Of a stretch of 64,000 nucleotides of DNA, positions 22,851-34,500 are shown piece by piece. The stretch comes from Aplectana chamaeleonis (lineage: Eukaryota; Nematoda; Chromadorea; Rhabditida; Cosmocercidae): the NCBI GenBank assembly GCA_029168955.1, contig JAPDOI010000150.1, positions 1,054,001 to 1,118,000 on the forward strand, given 5' to 3'. Made by a program: the position numbers and the translations under genes. The notes beneath the pieces are model-generated. The model was given only the letters and a program-made list of their open reading frames with translations. It was not told where the DNA came from and ran no database searches. Position 1 is the stretch's first letter; every line of letters begins with the position of its first letter.

Positions 22851-23367
22851 ATCAGTTCAGTCTCTTCGTTTTCCAAGCTTCAGATTTTCCTAATTAACAA
22901 TAACTCAAGTGACCTTCAAGTTGAACCAATATTTATCATTCAGGAATCACCAGAATCGGAAGCAATTCAGCGGCGAGATTTTCGAGATCTGTAGTGGTTG
23001 GTCGTCCTTGATCGGTTGAATCTGAAAGGATATATATTTTTTGCGAAAAAAAATCTTGATATTCTCTACTTTTCTAGTAAGTCCCTAGAAAAAAATGTAT
23101 TCTGAAAGCAGTATCCTTAGAAACTTGTGAGGATATTTGTATAAAGGGTGTTGTTGGAAGGCTTTTGAAAGAAGTGCATGAGTGAAATCCGATCCGCAGT
23201 TTTTCCGTTTCCCACTACTCAACTAGTTTTTTTTGAGGAATCCTTCCGGTATTTCACGCGGGGTCTTCAGAAAAACAGCACACATTATCACACTTTGCCA
23301 CTCTCCTTACTATAAGGACCCGTTTAGCAGAAAAAAAATTAAGGGGCGTAACTTTCTCTGACTGTCA

Positions 23368-23905
23368 TTGAAGGCATCGTACGCGCTGAAAACCATGTTT
23401 CGTTTTTAAGCGTTTTTGAGTTGTTAGCCCCCTATAGTGAGTAAAGGTAGCGAAAAGCCCGCTCAAAAACTTTTCAAGAAAAAACGTTCAAAAAAAAATT
23501 CTGAAAATCATTTGAAATTCGCGCCGGCATCGACTCGGGATAGTTACGCGGAGGGCGCAAGGAACAGTTCTACAATTCGTCCATTGGCGCAGCGTTAGAA
23601 GCAATCGCTCGTTGTGTGGCGAGAAATTTTCAGTCGATAATGCCACTTTCGTCCGACGGTGCGTCAGCGTACAGTGGCATGCCCTGTACTTAGCGACACG
23701 ACGTTGTGCTCAAATATTGCGAAAGTGCCAAATGACTGACGGAAGGGCCGGCCCCTTTTGACGGAATTCCTTACTTTCCACTTCCTCTATGCTCACAATG
23801 GTACGCTTTTGAGCAGCCAAGCATGTTGTACGCTCTCACAGGGGCCCAAGGAAGGGATTGAGCGTAAAAAATGGAAAGTGGATTTCAGCGCGTACGATGC
23901 CTTTA
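23368..23905. mobile_element. GGCATCGTACGCG-type MITE, copy 3
   Basis: TTGAAGGCATCGTACGCGCT to CAGCGCGTACGATGCCTTTAA. Collinear with 19167-19687. The 140-codon frame that starts inside its right end (from 23858) is a chance read-through. Confidence 0.75.
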
Positions 23906-24121
23906 AGCAGATCCTATAGAGTTGCCCTTTTTGTGGGTATCCTCTTAATCTCGATTTTTGGAGAAGTTTTCAGCAGCTACAGATCTTTACATGAAGACGA
24001 AATCACAAGCATGTATATGTACCAGTTGACACACAGGGTGCTCTTACATAAGGTGACAATACTTTCTAACCTTGCCACGATTACAAATGTGCTCGCTTAT
24101 CACACTCGCAGTTCCTTTTCA

Positions 24122-24523
24122 TCAAACCTCTCTCTCCAAGAAGTTTCGGATCGCAAAATGTTGAGCGGAAGCCTTGAGTGTCTCCAATTTTTCATAGTAG
24201 AACTCGTAATTGAGCCGGCTTCGGTAATTCTTTCTCAAGATTTCCTATGCATTCTACAAACTGTTTTGGAAATTAAATAGAATCGCTCGATAAGGAATTT
24301 TTTAAAAATCGATGAGAAGTACTAAATTCAATGAAGAATCTTCAATCGCACTTGGCCTAAGAGCTTGACTCCTGTATGCCCTCAAAGAATGCAGAAAATT
24401 AGGTAAATGTGGGTGCGCAGAAATTGAAAGAGCCCACCTACGAAATTCAGCAACTTGCTCTCGCGTTTTTTGAATGGAGTGTCTCAAATCTTCAGCTATG
24501 ATAAGTTTTCGATCAGACACATT
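24122..24523 (-). CDS. Two C-terminal exons of an unrecognised protein
   Basis: Minus-strand exons 24523-24323 (67 codons, phase 0) and 24244-24122 (41 codons with TGA) are separated by a 78-bp GTACTT...CATAG intron. Acceptor ...CTGAAACAG precedes the first. The joined product is charged and helical, with words VSDRKLIIAEDLRHSIQ, REQVAEFRRWALS, NYRSRLNYEFYYEKLE and ending RNFLEREV. No signal or membrane segment. The family is not recognised. The C-terminal helix rich in Tyr/Phe/Leu/Glu loosely recalls Ariadne-type helices, but this is not strong enough to name. It may be the 3' end of the gene whose earlier exons are at 41212-26739; at least one linking exon would still be missing. Confidence 0.5.
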
Positions 24524-25118
24524 CTGTTTCAGAATGACTCTTGGAGCAGTTCTACGTTCGCACACGGAGAGTAGGAACGATCATCGAAGATGAATGCGAG
24601 TCGATTTTTTTCGTACAAATGGAGAGCCCTTCAGTTTTCAGCCCACCCTTGGTACGCTCCGAAATTCGATTAGTTTTGCGAGAGAGGTTCACAGAAAACA
24701 GCACACCACAGAAAGCGATCACGCACTCACATACTTCGACGGGATGAGATTTGGAACCGTGCCGCCATACAAGCACCCTGTACGATCAGCTCTGATACTT
24801 AGCGTTTCTTGTTGGGCGTTGGCGCAAACTCGGTGTACGTAAGGTGTGTCCGAATGAGACTGGCCGACCACGCTGCCGTCGTACGTGACAGGCGGCTGTC
24901 GCATGCGCCGCTCTCGGACGAGCATGCGAAACGACGGCGAGCCTTCCCCCCCAGCCATTCAATAGGAGCGGGGCCGGCAGCGGATCTCAGCAAGCAATCA
25001 GTCAGCTCCGCAGCCGAGGGGGGAACCATTCGAACACTCGTCCGAGAGCGGTTTATGCGACGGCCGCATGAACTTTTCTCCGATCTGGAAAAAATATCGA
25101 GGTTTTAAGTGAGGAGGA

Positions 25119-25570
25119 CCTCTAAGAGTTTTGGCAGCGAAATAGCCGGGAAATAGCCCACCAGGCTTCGCAGCGGCTCCTGGTGGGCTGTTTACCGGCT
25201 ATTTCTCGTATTCTCTCGGAACGGACAAGAAGTAGCCGAGAAATAGCCGAGATATAACCGAGAAATAATCAGAAATGAACAAAATTAACCAAGACGCAAC
25301 CGTCGCCGGCTCGCCAAGCCGCCATCTGGGGCCGCCAGCGGTTGGGCGGGGCCTCCAGAGGCTGAACGAGGTCCAAGTACCTCAAACTTGGGTAATTGAA
25401 CCGACGGAGGTGCTGAAATCTAAATCATGCCTCTGGAGTGCTCCGTATATCTGAATGGAGAGCATTATTTCTCGGCTATTTCGCGGCTAACATTATTTGG
25501 CAGCTATTTAGCGGCTATTACGCGGGAATCAGGCTTTTCGCGGCTATTTCTAGGCCAAAACTCTCAGAGG
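25119..25570. mobile_element. Foldback MITE built of GAAATAGCC repeats
   Basis: Left CCTCTAAGAGTTTTGGC and right GCCAAAACTCTCAGAGG form the termini. Inside, arms carry several copies of GAAATAGCCGNGAAATAGCC on the left and GGCTATTTC on the right, with an inner hairpin ATAGCCCACCAGG...CCTGGTGGGCT. Confidence 0.7.
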
Positions 25571-25988
25571 CTATGCAGCTACGTTATGCTTATTAGGCTT
25601 TAAATATGAACTAAAAACTTTTAAAACGTGATTTCCGTGTCGCTTTACAGTACAGTAGTGTACAGTACTGTGCAACCGCAAAATGTAGTCGCATACTGTA
25701 TGGAGCAATAAAAATTTGGCCCTGAACACTTTTGTATTGCCTTTAGCTCTACCAATCCTTATACTGATGAGTAGCGCTTCTCATCAGGATCTCAGAAATT
25801 TTCCTAGATTCAATACGTCGTAGAAGGAAGTTATCGAAAAAGGACACTAAATACGCGGAAACCCCATCCGCGCGCTTTCTGACTTAGTTTGACAAACGGT
25901 GTTTCATCTGCGAAGAAAACGAACAGTAAAATCTCTAGAATACGCTGATGGCTCGAGAAAGGCACAACAATGCTTACCTGCCATTCAA

Positions 25989-26219
25989 ATGGCTTCCCGG
26001 TTAGAGAGTGAGGAACTCGTTGACGAATTATTAAAAAGCGTAACCAATCACGGATTTGCTGAAATTTTTACCAAAAACTATATTTCACGCTCCTGTTCCG
26101 AAGAATATACTACTGAACTCACCACAATGTTATCTACGCCAAAGAGTAGAAGTCGAAAATTGCAACCACGCACGTCAAGTATGTCGTTTTCGTCTTCAAC
26201 GTACCCGACGTCTACCTAA
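25989..26219 (+). CDS. Unrecognised 76-codon ORF
   Basis: Starts ATGGCTTCCCGG (MASRLESEELVDELLKS) and has an acidic helical first half and a Ser/Arg-rich tail ending TAA. The open frame extends upstream to 25899 without ATG. Could be an exon or a decayed retroelement; no partner exon or family resemblance found. Confidence 0.25.
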   Translation: MASRLESEELVDELLKSVTNHGFAEIFTKNYISRSCSEEYTTELTTMLSTPKSRSRKLQPRTSSMSFSSSTYPTST

Positions 26220-26738
26220 ACATGACAAAGGGTTCTTTCTTGCAGTGGTTCTAAATATTCTAGAGGCTGGCTTCAAATAAATAGCTCCTATTCTGAAAAG
26301 CTCTTTTAACTGGTTAAGACAGAGTTCAATTGCAGCTACGCAACAGTTATTTAAAAAAAATCCTTGATTAATTCTGTATCCAGGTGGTCTGCTTGCAAAA
26401 AAAAGTTTTCTAGGATAAAGGCAGTGTTTGCGATGAAGAAGATCCCCTTTTTTCGGCTTAAACGTAAGCTTTAGGTCCCTCATAGAAGATTAGGAACGGA
26501 AGCGCAACGAAAAACTGTCAGGAATTGGGTGAAAATCTCGTGGGCCGGCCAACCCATTGAGCCACCCCGCCCACATCCATTAACAGCTGCCCTGAATTCG
26601 TGCTACCGGAGGAACAGCCACCGAAATTTCGAATAATTTCCATCGCGAAAGGTTCTAACAAGCCAGCATGTACATACATTGGCCCCTCTTATTTTTAAAC
26701 AATTTATGGTAGAGGAAACATAACACAAAGCCACTTAC

Positions 26739-26883
26739 TCAGGAATTTCGGAGCGCGAAACCATGTCCCCGACGTCAGGTTTAATGCGCCGTCCGCAGTC
26801 TTTCTGCAGACAACGCATCGAATCTGACACACGAACAGGCATAATTAATTTCTCCAAAAATTTCTTCAAACAGTTTTGCTCCT
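26739..26883 (-). CDS. Internal exon of unrecognised protein, ends at GTAAGT donor
   Basis: Acceptor ...CCTGAATAG and donor GA|GTAAGT bound 145 nt open in one frame: 2 nt + 47 codons + 2 nt. The peptide includes NCLKKFLEKLIMPVRVSD, then MRCLQKDCGRRIKPDVGDM, i.e. Cys-x(4)-Cys. This spacing loosely resembles the end of a RING1 in RBR ubiquitin ligases, but the upstream Cys pairs are not visible, so no function is claimed. Entry phase (2 nt) is compatible with the 1-nt exit phase of the exon at 40965-40846. Confidence 0.45.
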
Positions 26884-27184
26884 CTATTCAGGTATTCTGT
26901 GGGGATTTTTTCCTTTTAACCTCTTCTTAATGGACTGACGTACCCAAAAACATCGAAAACTACATATAATACGGTTTTTTATCGTGACACTGATTTTAAA
27001 GGCAGCATACACGCTCAAAAACATGGTCGAGATTGTAGCATAATTAAGTCCCCACGGCACCCAACACCTCGTCAACGACGTTTGAAGAGCTGAAAACCAT
27101 ACAGGATGACACTATTTGAGCATTCCTGGCTCGCACGCCCGTATTTTCCCACCTCTTCGAGTAATACAGGGAAGTTACGCTTGA

Positions 27185-27689
27185 AGCCCCGGTCAGAGTT
27201 GGTGCTATTCGCAGCTGTAACCCACCGACTCCCCCCAGCACCCCCCAACACCCCCCGGTCGATACGTATGATTAAAATGAAGGGGTGAGGTTGAGAAAAT
27301 CACTCGGTGTATCCAACTAGATATGACGATGATTACGTGGCCAACAGGATTGCACCTGTACAGAGAAATAGTGAAGGAGAGTATAGTGAAGGAACGGAGG
27401 TAGCAGTAAGGCTAGCTTTTTAGTGATACGCAATGTTTTATCATCGGTCCGCCCACCCGGTGATTTTCTCATCCGCCGTCATCCACGTATTGCATGGATA
27501 TCGACCGCGTCGGATACACCGAGTGATTTTCTCAACCTCACTCCATTATTTTAAACATACGTATCGACCGGGTGGGTGTTGGGGGGTGTTGGAAGGATAC
27601 ACCGAGTGGTTTTTGCATCACATTTCCAATGCATTCTGTGTGTATCGACCGGGCTGGAGACGTCGACTCATCCAACTATGACCGGAGCC
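27185..27689. mobile_element. 505-bp TIR insertion with TGA duplication, unit 1 only
   Basis: Ends AGCCCCGGTCAGAGTTGG and CCAACTATGACCGGAGCC are inverted repeats. TGA flanks both sides (27182-27184, 27690-27692). Units 2 and 3 have the uninterrupted CACTTGAGAAAACATG. The interior holds four TATCGACCG(G/C)G(T/C)NGG words and CACCCCCCAACACCCCCC versus its complement. Confidence 0.8.
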
Positions 27690-28030
27690 TGAGAAAACAT
27701 GTGATAACTAGGAGCAAGAGGACTGTCGAATGGGAGTCTACGAGAAGAAGTCCTCCATTTTCACAAGCCAGCCGGAATAGAGCGGCATTCTCGAACTTGG
27801 ATTGAAATTAGTCGGACTGTAGGCATGTTATGATCAGGTCAATAAGACTGCTTCTTTCGTGCACTCCCATTTGATAGTGCTATCACTCTAACTCATCACA
27901 TGTTTTCTCAACTTTAACCGCTCATTCTGTTACCCGAAAAGATGGGAAAATACAGGCCGACGAGACAGGGATTCTCCAATTCTGTCATCTAGGATGGTTT
28001 TCACCGCTTCAAACGTCATTGATAGCAGGG

Positions 28031-28480
28031 TTAAAGGCAGGGTTCTCGATTAAATTGGTTGTTGTGTTATCCCCATAGAATGGCAGATCTGGCCATCACA
28101 AAAGTGAAAGTGAGCAAAAAATAGGAGAAAAATCGCTAAAGAACAAATTATCGCTTGGTGTCCTCCCGCCCCCAATTACCGAGATTTGTGTAAAAGCCTG
28201 TTTTGTCAACCTTTATTTTGCCTCTAACGTAATTTCTGAGCATTTCTGGAGACTAATGAACACTTTAGCCGCAAAATGAATGGAGGAGAAACAAGCATTC
28301 ATGAAAATCTCGTTATTTAGGGGGCCGGCCGACACCGGTAATTAGCCGTTATACCTTGTTTTCAGCGTTTTTCCCGCAAATTTCCGGGTTTTTTCACTCA
28401 TTTTTATTTTGTGATGACCAAATCTACCTTCTCATGAGGAGAGCTCAAAATTCGTTTTTTATCGCGAACCCTGCCTTCAA
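28031..28480. mobile_element. GCAGGGTTCTCGATTAA-type MITE, unit 1
   Basis: TTAAAGGCAGGGTTCTCGAT to ATCGCGAACCCTGCCTTCAA, with internal GGGGGCCGGCCGACACCGG. Copies at 32228-32677 and 36418-36860. Degraded copies at 13851-14722 and 54712-55157. Confidence 0.7.
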
Positions 28481-28537
28481 GGCCATGCGGACTTATTTAT
28501 GCTGTAATCTCGATCATGGTTATAAGCGTGTAGCGTC

Positions 28538-29340
28538 CTAACACCATCAGGACGCTCCCTTGTCGACCTGGATTACGCCGATGACATTGTGTTATTCGCT
28601 GAAAACAACGCAAAACTGCAAAGGATTGTGAACCTCGTTTCGAAACATGCCGCAGCCTATGGACTTCGTCTTCGTCCGGACAAATGCAAGCAGATGTGGG
28701 TCTCTCAGAGGCCTTCAACGGGAGTTTGTGTGGACGGGTCAAGTTGCGCGTTTACTTATCCACTATTCGCCCTATCATGATGTACGGATCGGAGACGTGG
28801 GCAGCACCGAAGACGCAGATGGAAAGGTTGGATTGCACGGAGAGGAAGCTTTTTAGACGTTTGCTCAGATATTTCTGGCCTCGGATGTGCCACAACGAAG
28901 ATCTCTACAACGAGATTGACGCCTTACATCTACGTTTGACACGAGGGAGGTGCCAACATCTCCCAATGCCATCTCAAGCGGCAACGGAAGGTCGTCTTCG
29001 TCTGTTGGGGCATATTTTAAGAAGACCACCAGATCGTCTTGTTCAACACGCTCTAAGGATGCTTCCAAGTCCTGTCTGGAAACGGCCGCCTGGACGTAAG
29101 CGAAAGTTTTGGACGGATGTGGTGAAGGAGGATTTGAAATCACTCGGCATTGAAAGGCAATTCAGGCGCGATGTTTTACTTCGCAGGAAGTGGAAGAGTG
29201 ATCAATGGATGGATTATGTCCAAATTGTGGCTGAGGACCGTGACAAATGGACACGGCTGACTACTAGGACGGCACACCTCGGTGAAGATGCGGAATGACC
29301 GCGTCAGGCGAAACCCAACCGATTAAGTCAAGTAAGTCAA
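28538..29340 (+). pseudogene. RTE-type reverse transcriptase remnant, internally deleted, unit 1
   Basis: Two frames joined by a deletion. The first reads RSLVDLDYADDIVLFAENN, the palm motif with the catalytic YADD box, to DKCKQMWVSQRP. The second, beginning around VKLRVYLSTIRPIMMYGSETW, runs to TRTAHLGEDAE and stops at 29298. About 50 residues between them, normally spanning the thumb approach, are missing, so the product cannot be active. The tail GATTAAGTCAAGTAAGTCAAG is the short-repeat 3' end usual for RTE elements. The endonuclease and most of the RT are absent (5' truncation). Confidence 0.85.
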
Positions 29341-29355
29341 GCGTGTATGCTGCCT

Positions 29356-30084
29356 TTCAAGGCAGTGTTCACGATAATCTTCGATGTCAAGATGGATCGC
29401 TCAGTCGATTGTTTGGTCCCCGGTTAGAACTCAAATAACGGAGAAATCGGGCAAAACGCACCAGAACGGCACGAAATCTTTTTCTCTCACCCCGCCTCTT
29501 TATTTTCATAGTAACTGTCGTTGGGAAAATGAAATCTTTTGTGGAACCGTCTATTGCAATTCTCTACTCGCTGTTGCTCAGTACACTTTTTTCAGATCTT
29601 ACGAGGCAGTGTTCACGATAATCTTCGTTCCCGGGTTTTCCACTCTGGAGAATGCGTGGGCAGTCAAGTGTTACCAAAATTACGAAGAAACGGCTTGAAA
29701 CGCTCTAAAACGTCTTATTTTAGTGACATTACTCTCTGGCCTGGACTAGGTGTCCGATTGGATGAACATGTTCATTGTGGCTGTAACCAGTGGAAAATAG
29801 AGAAAATGGAAGAATATTTAATGCAAAGCAGGATTAGTTAGGTTCCGAAGGAAAGGATTGAGCAGTAGAGAGTAGAGAATTGCAAAGGGCGGGTCCACAA
29901 AAGAATTGATTGCCACAACAAACAGTTCCAGTGAGATTAACAAGGTGTGGTGAGAGTACAAGATTTGGTGCCTTTCTAGGGCGTTTTTCTGGATTTCCTC
30001 GTCATTTCAGCTCTACCCGGAGGCCAGACAATCGGTTTAGCGATTAATCTCAAAATCGATGATTATCGTGAACACTGCCTTCAA
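29356..30084. mobile_element. GCAGTGTTCACGATAATC-type element (K), unit 1
   Basis: Starts in the TTCAA shared with the preceding element and ends ATTATCGTGAACACTGCCTTCAA. A second GCAGTGTTCACGATAATC start lies inside at ~29605, implying nesting or a duplicated end. Copies 33550-34278 and 37736-38462; a right-hand fragment at 39966-40228. Confidence 0.65.
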
Positions 30085-30249
30085 CTGATACTGTTTTGTC
30101 TAAAATATTCTTCCATTTTCAAATGTCTCATTATTCCCGTGACAACCACCGTGATCATGTTAATCCAATCGGACAACTACATAGTCCAGGCCAGAGAATA
30201 ATATCACCTGAATAAAATGTTCTAGTGTGTTTTTCGCCGTTTTTCACAA

Positions 30250-30803
30250 TTAAAAGGCAGTGGTCGCGATCAAAATATGCTTGTCGTCTTTTTCTCTCCA
30301 AATCCTTTCCTGGGTCTCGAGTAGTGGACCTATAAGAAAAAATCGCGAAAAATCACTGTTTTGGGCCGAATTTGAAACCTGAACTTTCTTGTCTTTTGAT
30401 GGTGGACGAGCCCTCTCCACTTCATCGGCATCGATGACCTCTTATATCAAGAACATCAGCTAGCTTGAAATTGAATGTCAATCAATGAACCTCCGAATTT
30501 ATGTGTGTATCTAGTCAAAAACATTGACTGAGGTGATGCTTTCATTATTCAACCGTTTTTATTCGTTAAATTTGCATTTATTTCGTCCTCTGAATGTCGA
30601 TGATTTTTGACTGCTCGGCATGAGACTGCGATCTGTTTCGTCATCGCTGTGCACGTGCACGAACTAGCTTCTTAGGGCCCTAGAAACTCTATTCGTAGAC
30701 CGTTTTTCCCCGCGCTACCTTCATAGTTTTCCAGCTGTTTTTGATCTAAGTTGATTTTTAGAGTTTTCTCGATAACGTTTTTCATCGTGACCACTGCCTT
30801 TAA
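30250..30803. mobile_element. GCAGTGGTCGCGAT-type MITE, unit 1
   Basis: TTAAAAGGCAGTGGTCGCGA to GTGACCACTGCCTTTAA, collinear with 15394-15954. Copies near 34438-34992 and 38626-39179. Confidence 0.75.
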
Positions 30804-31103
30804 GGTAACACCTGGTTGCCAACGCATTGTTTTGAGTGGAAAATTCGGAAACGAAAATCATCATAAACACTGTGTTTAAAGGCAGTGTTCACGATGATTT
30901 TCATACCCGAGCTTTTCACATAAAACAACGCGTTGGCCTCCAAGAGCTGCCAAAATTACGAAGAAACGGCGAGAAACGCATTCAAACGTCGTACATATTT
31001 CAGTGACATTATTCTTTGGCCTGAACTAGTTGTACGGTTGGAAGAACATGTTCATGGTGGTTGTCACCGGTGGAAAATTGGGTCAACCGAAAATACAAGA
31101 ATA

Positions 31104-31589
31104 TTTAAAGGCACAGTCCAACTTCACAATCGTTTTTCTGTTTTCCTGCCTATATTGAAGACGGTTCCACGCTGATTCCAATGATGTCTCTGGAATCGTA
31201 CATTACCCCTTAGAAACGGAGTTACGGCCCTTCAAAAATTGAGCTACGGAAGCAGGGTGGACGAGTTGTCCGAGGCTTGTAACTTCTGCCATTTGCAACC
31301 GGTGTATGCGAACTGACCTGGATAAAGAGACAGGCTGAGAATGAAGGGAAGAACGGGGTTATTGATCGGACATCGTCGCTCATATCGCCACTGTTGAGCT
31401 CGAAAGATCGTAAAAGGGGCGTGCCAAAGTGGCTTCCGGATGTGGGCGCCCCAAGGTGGCTTCCTCCTATATCTCGCTTGTTCGGAGGAATTGAGAGCTC
31501 GCACTTGGCAGGTGCTATACAGGGTGGGTCTACTTCTCAACTACGTGGAAATATCAGATTTCGTGCCCGAGCTTGGACTATGCCTTTAA
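31104..31589. mobile_element. CACAGTCCAAC-type MITE, unit 1
   Basis: TTAAAGGCACAGTCCAACTT to GGACTATGCCTTTAA. Collinear copies at 35294-35780 and 39481-39965, with diverged ones at 1266, 6933 and 42081. Confidence 0.75.
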
Positions 31590-34500
31590 TGGACTTACGT
31601 ACCCAAAAACGTCGAAAACTATAATACGCTTTTTTATCGTAACACTGATTTAAAAGGCAGCATACACGCTCAAAACATGGTCGAGATTGTAGCATAAATA
31701 AGCCCCCACGGCACCCAACATCTCGTCAACGACGTTTGAAGAGCTGAAACCCATACAGGATGACACTATTTGAGCATTCCTGTCTCGCACGCCGGTATTT
31801 TTCCACCTCTTCGAGTAATTCAAGAACGTTACACTTGAGAAAACATGTGATAACTAAGAGCAAGAGCACTGTCGAATGGGAGCCTACGAGAGAAACAGCT
31901 CGATCTCGCCTATTTATGATATGTTAGATAAGCGATGAAAAAGTCCTCCATTTTCACAAGCCAGCCGGAGTAGAGCGGCATTCTCGAACTTGCATGGGAA
32001 TTACATAGTCGGACTGTAGACATGTTATGATCAGGTCAATTAGACTATTTCTCTCGTGCACTCCCATTTGATAGTGCTATCACACTAACTTATCACATGT
32101 TTTCTCAACTTTAACCGCTCATTCTGTTACTCGAAAGGATGGGAAAATACAGGCCGACGAGACAGGGATTCTCCAATTCTGTCATCTAGGATGGTTTCCA
32201 CCGCTTCAAACGTCATTGATAGCAGGGTTAAAGGCAGGGTTCTCGATTAAATTGGTTGTTGTGTTATCTCCATGGAATGGCAGATCTGGCCATCACAAAA
32301 TTGAAAGTGAGCAAAAATAGGAGAAAAATCGCTAAGGAACAAATTATCGCTTGGTGTCCTCCCGCCCCCAATTACCGAGATTTGTGTAAAAGCCTGTTTT
32401 GTCAACCTTTATTTTGCCTCTAACGTAATTTCTGAGCATTTCTGGAGACTAATGACCACTTTAGCCACAAAATAAATGGAGGAGAAACAAGCATTCATGA
32501 AAATCTCGTTATTTAGGGGCCGGCCGACACCGGTAATTAGCCGTTATACCTTGTTTTTCAGCGTTTTTCCCGCAAATTTCCGGGTTTTTTCACTCATTTT
32601 TATTTTGTGATGACCAAATCTACCTTCTCATGAGGAGAGCTCAAAATTCGTTTTTTATCGCGAACCCTGCCTTCAAGGCCATGCGGACTTATTTATGCTG
32701 TAATCTCGATCATGGTTATAAGCGTGTAGCGTCCTAACACCATCAGGACGCTCCCTTGTCGACCTGGATTACGCCGATGACATTGTGTTATTCGCTGAAA
32801 ACAACGCAAAACTGCAAAGGATTGTGAACCTCGTTTCGAAACATGCCGCAGCCTATGGACTTCGTCTTCGTCCGGACAAATGCAAGCAGATGTGGGTCTC
32901 TCAGAGGCCTTCAACGGGAGTTTGTGTGGACGGGTCAAGTTGCGCGTTTACTTATCCACTATTCGCCCTATCATGATGTACGGATCGGAGACGTGGGCAG
33001 CACCGAAGACGCAGATGGAAAGGTTGGATTGCACGGAGAGGAAGCTTTTTAGACGTTTGCTCGGATATTTCTGGCCTCGGATGTGCCACAACGAAGATCT
33101 CTACAACGAGATTGACGCCTTACATCTACGTTTGACACGAGGGAGGTGCCAACATCTCCCAATGCCATCTCAAGCGGCAACGGAAGGTCGTCTTCGTCTG
33201 TTGGGGCATATTTTAAGAAGACCGCCAGATCGTCTCGTTCAACACGCTCTAAGGATGCTTCCAAGTCCTGTCTGGAAACGGCCGCTTGGACGTAGGCGAA
33301 AGTTTTGGACGGATGTGGTGAAGGAGGATTTGAATCACTCGGCATTGAAAGGCAATTCAGGCGCGATGTTTTACTTCGCAGGAAGTGGAAGAGTGATCAA
33401 TGGATGGATTATGTCCAAATTGTGGCTGAGGACCGTGACAAATGGACACGGCTGACTACTAGGACGGCACACCTCGGTGAAGATGCGGAATGACCGCGTC
33501 AGGCGAAACCAACCGATTAAGTCAAGTAAGTCAAGCGTGTATGCTGCCTTTCAAGGCAGTGTTCACGATAATCTTCGATGTCAAGATGGATCGCTCAGTC
33601 GATTGTTTGGTCCCCGGTTAGAACTCAAATAACGGAGAAATCGGGCAAAACGCACCAGAACGGTAATGAAATCTTTTTTCTCACCCCGCCTCTTTATTTT
33701 CATAGTAACTGTCGTTGGGAAAATGAAATCTTTTGTGGAACCGTCTATTGCAATTCTCTACTCGCTGTTGCTCCAGTACACTTTTTCAGATCTTACGAGG
33801 CAGTGTTCACGATAATCTTCGTTCCCGGGTTTTCCACTCTGGAGAATGCGTGGGCAGTCAAGTGTTACCAAAATTACGAAGAAACGGCTTGAAACGCTCT
33901 AAAACGTCTTATTTTAGTGACATTACTCTCTGGCCTGGACTAGGTGTCCGATTGGATGAACATGGTCATTGTGGCTGTAACCAGTGGAAAATAGAGAAAA
34001 GGGAAGAATATTTAATGCAAAGCAGTATTAGTTAGTATCCGAAGGAAAGAACTGAGCAACAGAAAGTAGAGAATTGCAAAGGACGGGTCCACAAAAGAAT
34101 TGATTGCCACAACAAACAGTTCCAGTGAGAGTAAAAAGGTTTGGTGAAAGTAAAGGATTTGGTGCCTTTCTAGGGCGTTTTCCTCGATTTCCTCGTCATT
34201 TCAGTTCTACCCGGAGGCCAAACAATCGATTTAGCGATTAATCTCAAAATCGAAGATTATCGTGAACACTGCCTTCAACTGATACTGTTTTGTCTAAAAT
34301 ATTCTTCCATTTTCGATTGTCTCATTATTACCCGTGACAACCACCTTTGATCACAATCCAATCGGACAACTAGTCCAGGCCAGAGAATAATATCACCTAA
34401 ATAAGATGTTCTAGTGCGTTTCTCGCCGTTTTTCGCAATTAAAGGCAGTGGTCGCGATCAAATATGCTTGTCGTCTTTTCTCTCCAAATCCTTTCCTGGG

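Larger units (their letters stand above)
26996..29360. mobile_element. GCAGCATACACGCTC-type TIR element with RTE cargo, unit 1
   Basis: Left TTAAAGGCAGCATACACGCT and right AAGCGTGTATGCTGCCTTTC are inverted ends 2.36 kb apart. It contains the insertion 27185-27689, a nested element 28031-28480 and the RTE remnant 28538-29340. Copies at 31650-33554 and 35841-37740. A lone right end lies near 58790-58810. Confidence 0.65.
26927..31585. repeat. Tandem array unit 1 (4.66 kb incl. 505-bp insertion)
   Basis: Begins TTAATGGACTGACGTACCC and ends at the TGCC|TTTAA of a CACAGTCCAAC element. Order: short ATCGTGACACTGA end, GCAGCATACACGCTC element with nested GCAGGGTTCTCG element and RTE remnant, GCAGTGTTCACGATAATC element, GCAGTGGTCGCGAT element, GATGATTTTCATACCCG element, CACAGTCC element. 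The next two units repeat this order. Confidence 0.85.

Noticed and set aside
23858..24280. 140-codon plus-strand frame
   Set aside because: It starts inside a MITE end and runs antisense to better supported minus-strand exons (24122-24244).
28684..29298. 204-codon open frame as a host gene
   Set aside because: It is the C-terminal part of an RTE retrotransposon (GSETW box, short-repeat tail) present three times in the array.
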